Assembly: GCA_021809225.1 (NCBI GenBank)
Contig: JAKBAL010000081.1
Span: 1-8,142, forward strand
From: Pseudomonadota bacterium
GTDB taxonomy: Bacteria > Pseudomonadota > Alphaproteobacteria > UBA9655
Direction: 5' to 3'
Length of the DNA: 8,142 nt
A program made the position numbers and the translations under genes. Below are positions 1 to 5,516 of this stretch, piece by piece; the stretch's first letter is position 1, and each line of letters begins with the position of its first letter. The notes below the pieces were generated by a model. It worked only from the letters and a program-made list of their open reading frames with translations, was not told where the DNA came from and searched no databases.

Positions 1-1542
1 AAAGGGGATGAGGGAGATTGGAGGGGGGAGGAAAACATCTAGAATACCTTTACTATTAAGCTCGAGAGTTCCGATTGATTGACCATAAGCGTTAAAAACT
101 GTCGAGATCCCAGTGTTTGCAGCACGCACAATGGGAATCCCTTCTTCAATAGCTCGAAAGCGTGTCATCTCAAAGTGTTGGTAAGGACCTGAAGTATTTC
201 CAAGCCAGGCATCATTGCTAACATTAATAATCCATTCTGGACGTTTATGAGTGGGACTAACAATAGCATTAGGAAAAATAGCTTCATAACAGATCAGACT
301 CGTACAAATTGGAAAACCTTTCGGGAGAGATAAAGAGCGCTTACCTGTCCCAGGGGTTAAATCCATGGTTCCTAGAGCGTTAGTCATTTTTCCTTCTCCG
401 AAAAGAGCGTCTATAATATATCTGAAGGGAATATACTCCCCAAAAGGAACAAGATGAGATTTATCATAATGTGTAACAATATCTCCTCTGTCATTAAGAA
501 CGAACAAAGTATTCCATACTTGAATGGGTGCCTTTCCAAGCATGGTTCGACGCATTGCCCCTGTAAATAATAAGGTTCCTTTCTGCAATGTTTTTGCCAT
601 TAACTTTCGCGAAGAAAAATCGATTTCTAGAAAGTAAGAAACAGCGGACTCTGGCCAAATAATGGCTTTGAGAGGAAGAGAAGACTTTTGGGTTGTCATT
701 TTAAGGAGTTTTTGGAAATTCTCTTCATTTTTTTGATGGTTGCCAGGGAATGCTGGAGGAAAATTCGGCTGAATAAGTCGAATGGCAAATGAAGAGGTGG
801 TGAGGCTATTTTGATGAGTTAGTCTATGCTTTCCCCATATCCAAGAAAGCCCTATCATGAGACAAATACCAAAAGCTATATTTCTTTCCATAGGACGTTT
901 CCCCATAAAATATGCTAGAGAAACAACCATCAAAAGGGTTAAGAGACTTAATCCATAGGCGCCTACAAGAGAGGTAATTTGCGTCATTTCAGAGCTGAAG
1001 GCCCAGACATACCCCACAAGATTCCAAGGAAATCCAGTCAAAAAATAATGGCCTCTTAACCATTCCATTCCTACCCAAATAGAGCAGAAGGCTAGCTTAC
1101 GGCTAAGGCCATCATAAGGCCATAAGGCGGTTAAGACAAACGCGGAACCAGAAAAAGCAGCGAGACAAACAGGAATCCCCAAAAGACCAACTGGAACTGA
1201 CAACCAATAGGAAGGTAGACTCATAGTTAAGGCATTTGCTATCCAATAAAGCCCTACGATAAAATGTCCGAGTCCAAACCACCACCCGAGCCAAAATATT
1301 CTTAAATAAGAAGATTTTTTTCCAATCTCATAGTCAAGCAAAAACAAAACACTACCAAAAGACAACAGAAGGGCCGGAAAAACAAAAAGTGGAGCAAAGG
1401 CTAAGGCGCTTAAGGCCCCTAAAACGAAAGATATTAAAAATCGCTGCCATGGTTTAGATAGAGCAAGAGCATGAAGAAATTTCTTAATGGTCCCTTCCAA
1501 GCGAAAGGATTTCGAAATGGTGGAGCAAAGACCCTGTATCAT
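1..1542 (-). CDS. lnt: Apolipoprotein N-acyltransferase (Lnt), 3' end cut by window edge
   Basis: Transfers an acyl chain from phospholipid to the N-terminal cysteine of apolipoproteins, the last step of lipoprotein maturation in the inner membrane. I translated 514 codons from ATG at 1542; the frame is still open at base 1, so the C-terminus (normally the last membrane helix) is missing. The N-terminal part has several hydrophobic helices and typical Lnt stretches: GLYWIANAL near residue 97, and EWLRGHYFLTGFPWN near 160-174. The nitrilase-type periplasmic domain starts near RLIQPN (255-260) and carries the full catalytic set: E298 in IWPESA, K361 in YDKSHLVPFGEY with E369, C418 in ICYEAIFP with E420, then NVSNDAWLG (440-448). 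Spacing between K and E (+8) and C and E (+2) matches E. coli Lnt. An in-frame TAA lies ten codons before the ATG; the ribosome site is weak. It starts 50 bases after nrdB with no visible terminator, so read-through from nrdAB is likely. Confidence 0.95.
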   Translation of the reverse strand, partial: MIQGLCSTISKSFRLEGTIKKFLHALALSKPWQRFLISFVLGALSALAFAPLFVFPALLLSFGSVLFLLDYEIGKKSSYLRIFWLGWWFGLGHFIVGLYWIANALTMSLPSYWLSVPVGLLGIPVCLAAFSGSAFVLTALWPYDGLSRKLAFCSIWVGMEWLRGHYFLTGFPWNLVGYVWAFSSEMTQITSLVGAYGLSLLTLLMVVSLAYFMGKRPMERNIAFGICLMIGLSWIWGKHRLTHQNSLTTSSFAIRLIQPNFPPAFPGNHQKNEENFQKLLKMTTQKSSLPLKAIIWPESAVSYFLEIDFSSRKLMAKTLQKGTLLFTGAMRRTMLGKAPIQVWNTLFVLNDRGDIVTHYDKSHLVPFGEYIPFRYIIDALFGEGKMTNALGTMDLTPGTGKRSLSLPKGFPICTSLICYEAIFPNAIVSPTHKRPEWIINVSNDAWLGNTSGPYQHFEMTRFRAIEEGIPIVRAANTGISTVFNAYGQSIGTLELNSKGILDVFLPPPISLIPF

Positions 1543-1592
1543 CCAAGAATGAAAACACTTTTTCCTTTAATCATCAAGTTAAAATGCACGGC

Positions 1593-2678
1593 TCACTTAA
1601 GGATTGCTCTTTTTTGAATCGCATCAAATGAAGCCCAGGTGCCACCTTCCCCATCCCAGCTGCCGCGTGTAGCAGCTTTAGAATATTCAGTAGCACGCGC
1701 CTCAAAAAAGTTAGCGTGCTCGACGCCGTTGAGCATTGCCGATAACCACGTTAAGGGATGAGGCTGTTTTTGCTCATAATCACCCGCGCAACCAGTGAAG
1801 TAACCATAGACTGGCGTCAGGTTGAGCTGAGTTAAACGCCAATCAGCAATATAACGAACGTAGTTCTGAATATCTTGCATGGTCATGCCTTCAACTTCGC
1901 CCAGCTCAAAAGCCACTTCAACGAATTTGTCTTCGAGCGACACCATCGTTTTAGCGACATCAATGATATCGTCGCTTACAGATTGCGTCACTGCCCCCGT
2001 TTCCTCTGCCCAAGCATGATAAAGTTTAATTATACTTTCGCAATGCAAACTCTCATCGCGCACGGACCAGGAAACGATTTGCCCCATGCCCTTCATCTTA
2101 TTATGACGTGGGAAATTCATCAGCATAGCAAAACTGGCAAAGAGTGACATACCTTCGGTAAAAGCACCAAACATGGCGAGCGTCCTGGCAACATCGGCAC
2201 AAGTGCTAGTACCAAAACTCTTCATATAATCTGCCTTAGCTCGCATCGCCGTGTAATCTCGAAAGGCCTCAAATTCGGATTTTGGCATACCGAGCGTCTT
2301 AAGGAGCAGCGCATAGGCATCAATGTGCACTGTTTCAATATTGGTGAAAGCCGCCATCATCATTTGCACTTCGAGTGGCTGAAAAATGGGGATATAACGC
2401 TTGAAGTAATTCTCGCTGACCTCAACATCGGATTGTGTGAAGAAGCGAAAAATCTGAGTCAACAGATTACGCTCGTTAGCTGTAAGCGTATTTGATTGCC
2501 AATCTTTGATATCCTCACCCAACGGCACTTCCTCGCCCATCCAATGAATCTGCTGTTGACGCTTCCAGCACTGGTATGCCCACGGATAGCGATCTACATC
2601 ATAAGTTCCAGTGGTTTCTAGCAAACCAATCAAACCTTTCCCTTGTAACTCTAACGGATTTGCAAGTGCATAATTCAT
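1593..2678 (-). CDS. nrdB: Class Ia ribonucleotide reductase, small (radical) subunit NrdB
   Basis: Cytoplasmic beta subunit that holds the di-iron centre and tyrosyl radical used by NrdA to reduce ribonucleotides. The 361-residue protein shows all metal ligands: D84, E115 and H118 (in ETVHIDAY), E175 (in FTEGMSLF), and E209 and H212 (in RDESLH). The radical tyrosine is Y122, four residues after H118, exactly as in E. coli. The C-terminal radical-transfer tyrosine appears to be Y332 in NFFEARATEYSKA, equivalent to the mammalian EY motif. The remaining tail (W341, W348, ending AILK) would be the peptide that docks on NrdA. No N-terminal ATP-cone is present. The start ATG follows a GAAGG ribosome site by 8 bases. 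It lies 24 bases after nrdA, clearly in one operon. The protein looks intact and functional. Confidence 0.97.
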   Translation of the reverse strand: MNYALANPLELQGKGLIGLLETTGTYDVDRYPWAYQCWKRQQQIHWMGEEVPLGEDIKDWQSNTLTANERNLLTQIFRFFTQSDVEVSENYFKRYIPIFQPLEVQMMMAAFTNIETVHIDAYALLLKTLGMPKSEFEAFRDYTAMRAKADYMKSFGTSTCADVARTLAMFGAFTEGMSLFASFAMLMNFPRHNKMKGMGQIVSWSVRDESLHCESIIKLYHAWAEETGAVTQSVSDDIIDVAKTMVSLEDKFVEVAFELGEVEGMTMQDIQNYVRYIADWRLTQLNLTPVYGYFTGCAGDYEQKQPHPLTWLSAMLNGVEHANFFEARATEYSKAATRGSWDGEGGTWASFDAIQKRAILK

Positions 2679-2702
2679 CTTAATTACCTTCTTCCGTTTT
2701 TC

Positions 2703-4619
2703 CTATTGGCATGCCAAGCATTCTTCATAATCGGTGCGCGTTCCTTGCTCTGTTTTTTCCGCAACCCCTTCACCGCCTGTATATTCAGCCCGTTGAATGG
2801 ACTTCGAGCGGCAGTAATACAAGCTTTTGACACCTTTTTCCCACGCCGACCAATGCAGCATCAACGCATCCCATTTATCAATATCGGCAGGTAAAAAGAG
2901 GTTAAGGGATTGTCCTTGACAGATATAAGGTGCGCGATCTCCAGCCAACTCAATAATCCAACGTTGGTCGATCTCAAAGGCAGTTTTAAACACATCTTTT
3001 TCATCCTGTGATAAAGCTTTCAAATGCTGGACTGAACCCTCATTTTCGAGGATGGACTGCCATATCTCTTCATGATTGATGCCTTTGGTTTCAAGTAACT
3101 TTACAAGGTGGATATTCTTGACAGCATAATTACCGGAAAGGGTTTTGTGGTTATAGATATTAGCAGGAATAGGTTCGATACACGCACTCGTTCCCCCACA
3201 AATGATGCTGATGGACGCGGTAGGTGCTATAGCAATTTTATGGCTGAAACGGGCCTTTATATTACGATCGGCCGCATCGGGACATGCTCCTCGTTCTTCT
3301 GCCAAGTGTACAGAAGCCGCATCGGCCTCGCGTCGAATATGGCGAAACATTTTCTTGTTCCAAGATTTTGCCATCGCACTTTCAAAGGGAATACCACGGG
3401 ATTGAAGAAAAGAATGGAAACCCATTAAGCCTAAGCCTACAGAACGTTCACGCATCGCCGAATACTTAGCCCGCGCCATGCCTTCAGGTGCTGTATCAAT
3501 GAATTCTTGCAAGACATTATCAAGAAAACGCAAGGCATCTTCAATAATAAGAGGATGATCATGCCATTCATCCCAGGTTTCAACATTGAGGGAAGAGAGA
3601 CAGCAGACTGCCGTGCGATCTTTGCCAAATTGATCAGGACCTGTTGCCAGCAAAATCTCACTACACAAATTAGACATGCGTACTTTTAAGCCGAGTTCAC
3701 GCTGATGCTTGGGCATCGTTTTGTTAGCACTATCAATAAAGATCAGGTAAGGCTCTCCTGTTTGCAGACGCGTCTCAAGGATTTTTTGAAACAAATTTCG
3801 TGCATTGACCGTGCGAACAACCGCATTATCCTTGGGACTTCGTAGTCCAAATTCGACATCATCACGCACAGCTTCCATGAATTCATCGGTGACGTTGATT
3901 CCATGATGTAGATTCAAACTTTTACGATTAAAATCGCCAGAAGGTTTACGGATTTCTAAAAATTCTTCAATTTCTGGATGATGAATATCCAGATAAACGG
4001 CAGCCGCTCCCCGGCGCAGCGAACCTTGGTTAATTGCAAGTGTCAGTGAATCCATCACCCGAACAAAGGGGATGATGCCAGATGTCTTACCTGCGCGTCC
4101 CACTGGCTCGCCTACTCCACGGACGAACCCCCAATAAGTACCAACGCCACCGCCATTGGAAGCCAACAGGACATTTTCATTCCATGTCGTGACAATGCCA
4201 TCAAGGCTATCGGATACTGTGTTAAGAAAGCAGGAAATAGGGAGCCCACGCTTAGCCCCACCATTAGAAAGGATTGGCGTTGAAGGCATGAACCAAAGCT
4301 TGGAAATATAGTCATAGAGGCGTTGGGCATGGGCTATATCATCCGCATAAGCACAGGCAACGCGCGCAAACATATCCTGAAAGCTCTCACCTTCGAGCAA
4401 GTAACGATCATTTAGAGTTTCCTTACCAAAATCGGTGAGAAGAGCATCTCGACCACGATCCAAGATAAGCTGCTCGACAGTAGGCTTTTGGTTATCCCTA
4501 GGCTTCTCCTCAGAAAAATCTTTTTTCTGTTGCGGCTTTTCAGGAAATTTCAAAATGCTTCGCGACGGATCAAAATCGATCAGATGCCCATGGCGGTCAA
4601 AATCGTATGCGAATTTCAT
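2703..4619 (-). CDS. nrdA: Class Ia ribonucleotide reductase, large (catalytic) subunit NrdA, without ATP-cone
   Basis: Catalytic alpha subunit that makes deoxyribonucleotides with NrdB. Its 638 residues are well below the roughly 760 of E. coli NrdA. The first 45 residues are a charged, unrecognised stretch instead of an ATP-cone, so overall on/off control by ATP/dATP is probably absent. An R1 N-terminal domain begins near residue 46, and the barrel runs from about 115 to 610. Active-site residues are visible: C130 (LPISCFLN), N317, C319 and E321 in SNLCSEI, C339 in AVCCLSSLN, the radical-path tyrosine pair Y601-Y602 in SLYYCRS, the PTASIS phosphate loop at 466-471, and the C-terminal redox pair C634 and C637 in ECLACQ. 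The ATG has an AGAGGG ribosome site 8 bases upstream, which is part of a hairpin. It is the first gene after a B12 riboswitch and is followed by nrdB. Confidence 0.97.
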   Translation of the reverse strand: MKFAYDFDRHGHLIDFDPSRSILKFPEKPQQKKDFSEEKPRDNQKPTVEQLILDRGRDALLTDFGKETLNDRYLLEGESFQDMFARVACAYADDIAHAQRLYDYISKLWFMPSTPILSNGGAKRGLPISCFLNTVSDSLDGIVTTWNENVLLASNGGGVGTYWGFVRGVGEPVGRAGKTSGIIPFVRVMDSLTLAINQGSLRRGAAAVYLDIHHPEIEEFLEIRKPSGDFNRKSLNLHHGINVTDEFMEAVRDDVEFGLRSPKDNAVVRTVNARNLFQKILETRLQTGEPYLIFIDSANKTMPKHQRELGLKVRMSNLCSEILLATGPDQFGKDRTAVCCLSSLNVETWDEWHDHPLIIEDALRFLDNVLQEFIDTAPEGMARAKYSAMRERSVGLGLMGFHSFLQSRGIPFESAMAKSWNKKMFRHIRREADAASVHLAEERGACPDAADRNIKARFSHKIAIAPTASISIICGGTSACIEPIPANIYNHKTLSGNYAVKNIHLVKLLETKGINHEEIWQSILENEGSVQHLKALSQDEKDVFKTAFEIDQRWIIELAGDRAPYICQGQSLNLFLPADIDKWDALMLHWSAWEKGVKSLYYCRSKSIQRAEYTGGEGVAEKTEQGTRTDYEECLACQ

Positions 4620-4627
4620 AGTTAATA

Positions 4628-4645
4628 CCCTCTATGGTTAGAGGG
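4628..4645 (-). promoter_or_regulatory. Hairpin masking the nrdA Shine-Dalgarno sequence (sequestor)
   Basis: On the minus strand CCCTCT (4640-4645) and AGAGGG (4628-4633) form a perfect 6-bp stem around a 6-base loop. AGAGGG is the only good ribosome site for nrdA, ending 8 bases before its ATG. Forming this hairpin should therefore block nrdA translation. No U-tract follows, so control looks translational and not by termination. Confidence 0.75.
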
Positions 4646-4686
4646 CAGGAGTCCTGAAAGCGGAAATACACGAAAATTGCGTATCG

Positions 4687-4720
4687 ACACGCCCTCATCG
4701 GTGCACCCCGCCCGACGTGT
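4687..4720 (-). promoter_or_regulatory. Riboswitch platform hairpin (P13-like) containing the anti-sequestor segment
   Basis: Minus-strand ACACG (4716-4720) pairs with CGTGT (4687-4691), and the adjoining TCGG pairs with CCGA, leaving TGAGGG as a bulge and GCGGGGTGCA as the loop. The loop's GCGGGG (4706-4711) is the exact complement of CCCCGC (4834-4839) in the conserved aptamer core, recalling the L5-L13 kissing contact known in cobalamin riboswitches. GAGGGC (4691-4696), partly in the bulge, is also complementary to GCCCTC at 4641-4646 and could open the sequestor hairpin when this structure is not held closed. The pairings are seen in the sequence; the switching order is inferred. Confidence 0.55.
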
Positions 4721-4726
4721 TGCAAT

Positions 4727-4922
4727 CTTGTCTAAAGGCAGGTCTCCTGGCTTGCGGGTCGTCGCTGTGACAAACTGCCTTCCCAGGATACATCCCAGTG
4801 GCTTAGCGCTTGTACAACTTGCCGCTTACAGTTGCGGGGGCAGCTCCGGCATTGCATAAAATATGTGCACCGGATTCCCATTTTAGCATCATAGTTTGTG
4901 CAGTGATGCACCTTTTGACAAA
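4727..4922 (-). promoter_or_regulatory. Cobalamin (B12) riboswitch aptamer upstream of nrdAB
   Basis: Conserved cobalamin riboswitch segments appear in order on the minus strand: GGTGC near 4910, AAAATGGGAATCCGGTG near 4870-4885, the core GGAGCTGCCCCCGCAACTGT near 4830-4848, AAGCCACTGGG near 4797-4804, TGGGAAGGC near 4780, and the B12-box AAGCCAGGAGACCTGCC ending near 4737. The outer P1 stem is unusually clear: TTGTC and AAAGG at the 5' side pair with CCTTT and GACAA at the 3' side, with a single A-A mismatch. This RNA family binds adenosyl- or related cobalamins and usually represses the downstream gene when bound. It lies between a strong promoter and nrdA, so its target is class Ia ribonucleotide reductase. 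Confidence 0.95.
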
Positions 4923-4926
4923 GGAC

Positions 4927-4954
4927 ATTGTAGTTTGATTGAGGGCATTGTCAA
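4927..4954 (-). promoter_or_regulatory. Sigma70-type promoter for the riboswitch-nrdA-nrdB transcript
   Basis: The minus strand has a perfect -35 TTGACA (4949-4954), a 16-base spacer, and -10 TACAAT (4927-4932). Transcription would begin about 7 bases on, near 4920, exactly where the P1 stem of the riboswitch starts. The fit between predicted start and aptamer edge supports both calls. Confidence 0.8.
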
Positions 4955-4963
4955 TAGATGGGT

Positions 4964-4973
4964 ATTTGCAAAT
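4964..4973. repeat. 10-bp perfect palindrome next to the nrd promoter
   Basis: ATTTGCAAAT is its own reverse complement and ends 9 bases upstream of the -35 box. The position would suit a regulator site, but I do not recognise it as a known operator, and it does not look like an NrdR box. Confidence 0.4.
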
Positions 4974-4975
4974 TG

Positions 4976-5001
4976 GCATCTCAAATGCCCCTTTGAGACG
5001 C
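4976..5001. repeat. Inverted repeat upstream of the nrd promoter
   Basis: TCTCAAA (4979-4985) and TTTGAGA (4992-4998) are perfect inverted arms around TGCCCC. Two more pairs (GC with GC) extend it past one mismatch. It lies about 25 bases upstream of the -35 box. It could be an upstream regulator site; it is not followed by a U-tract on either strand, so it is not a normal terminator. Confidence 0.4.
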
Positions 5002-5039
5002 AAAGTGGCCTTTCAACCGCTATTTTGCAATATTTTTAG

Positions 5040-5051
5040 AAGGAGCTCCTT
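5040..5051. repeat. 12-bp perfect palindrome abutting the larger concentric palindrome
   Basis: AAGGAGCTCCTT reads the same on both strands and shares its last base with the following inverted repeat. Function unknown. On the plus strand it is followed by a short T-run, but there is no plus-strand gene that it could terminate. Confidence 0.5.
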
Positions 5052-5092
5052 TTTGGACAAATTAATAAGTCGACTTAGCAAGTTGTCCAAAA
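5051..5092. repeat. 42-bp concentric imperfect palindrome
   Basis: Outer arms TTTTGGACAA (5051-5060) and TTGTCCAAAA (5083-5092) are perfect complements. The centre TAAGTCGACTTA (5066-5077) is a perfect palindrome with the same midpoint (between 5071 and 5072). Two of the five base positions between them also pair, giving 18 of 21 possible pairs. No strand shows a U-tract after it, so it is not an ordinary intrinsic terminator. It could be a binding or recombination site, or a folded RNA end of the dead dehydrogenase gene just upstream on the minus strand. Confidence 0.7.
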
Positions 5093-5111
5093 CAGGGGTA
5101 ACCTTACCATT

Positions 5112-5399
5112 TCAGGCTGAAGGAAGCGAATTCATATCAATCACAAATCGAAATTTTACATCCCCTTTAATGGTACGTTCATAAGCTTTTTCAATGTCTT
5201 GAATGGGAATCAGTTCGATATCTGAAGTAATGCCTTTTTCCGCACAGTAGTCCAGCATTTCTTGCGTTTCACGAATCCCGCCAATCATGGAGCCAGCCAA
5301 TTTTCTTCTTTTTTCAATTAATGAAAATTTTTGAAGTTCTAATGGTTTTTCTGGAACGCCGACAATGAAAAGACTTAAAGAAACAAAAAATAACGCGAT
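5112..5399 (-). pseudogene. 3' remnant of a zinc-dependent alcohol dehydrogenase (YahK/cinnamyl-alcohol type)
   Basis: The frame ending at TGA 5112-5114 encodes about 95 residues bounded upstream by an in-frame TAA at 5400-5402. From about 5381 on it matches the last quarter of NADP-dependent zinc alcohol dehydrogenases: VGVPEKPLEL, then FSLIEKRRKLAGSMIGG, then ETQEMLDYCAEKGI, and FVIDMNSL near the end. In E. coli YahK (349 residues) this is roughly residues 263-349. The N-terminal catalytic domain with its zinc ligands and the GxGGxG nucleotide-binding motif are missing, and I found no trace of them in any minus-strand frame up to ftsH. No start codon with a ribosome site serves the fragment. 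It is a truncated, dead gene; the surviving part shows no internal stop, so the loss may be fairly recent. Confidence 0.85.
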
Positions 5400-5516
5400 T
5401 TATGATATTTTGCTATTGCTACAATTCTTAAATAAAACGTCTTTTCCATGACCCTATCTGGGCATTTTCCTCGAGCACGAGTGCGCATTAGCGAGGACAA
5501 AGGAGGAAAGGAAAAC
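5400..5516. other. Gene-free junction between ftsH and the dehydrogenase remnant
   Basis: No gene is supported here. On the minus strand CCTCG (5492-5496) and CGAGG (5469-5473) can form a 5-bp stem about 20 bases after the ftsH stop, with smaller pairings inside, but no U-tract follows, so an ftsH terminator cannot be claimed. The missing front of the dehydrogenase gene should once have continued in this direction, so a deletion or rearrangement breakpoint probably lies in this stretch. Confidence 0.5.

Noticed and set aside
4677..4859. Plus-strand open frame of 60 codons across the leader.
   Set aside because: It is the antisense of the conserved riboswitch; it has no homology or ribosome site.
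4699..4872. Aptamer CGGTGCAC (4865-4872) is the perfect complement of platform GTGCACCG (4699-4706).
   Set aside because: Both segments are already used in better-supported structures (conserved aptamer core and P13-like hairpin), and GGTGCACC is itself self-complementary, so the match may be incidental.
4803..5003. Minus-strand frame of 66 codons within the nrd leader.
   Set aside because: It runs through the promoter and aptamer, whose conserved bases explain the sequence; a leader peptide starting upstream of the transcription start is not possible.
4939..5184. Plus-strand frame of 81 codons between nrd promoter and dehydrogenase remnant.
   Set aside because: It overlaps the minus-strand promoter, the palindromes and the dehydrogenase 3' end; composition looks random and no family is recognised.
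5469..5496. Stem CCTCG/CGAGG after ftsH as an intrinsic terminator.
   Set aside because: Only 5 bp with an 18-base loop and no U-tract; too weak to call.
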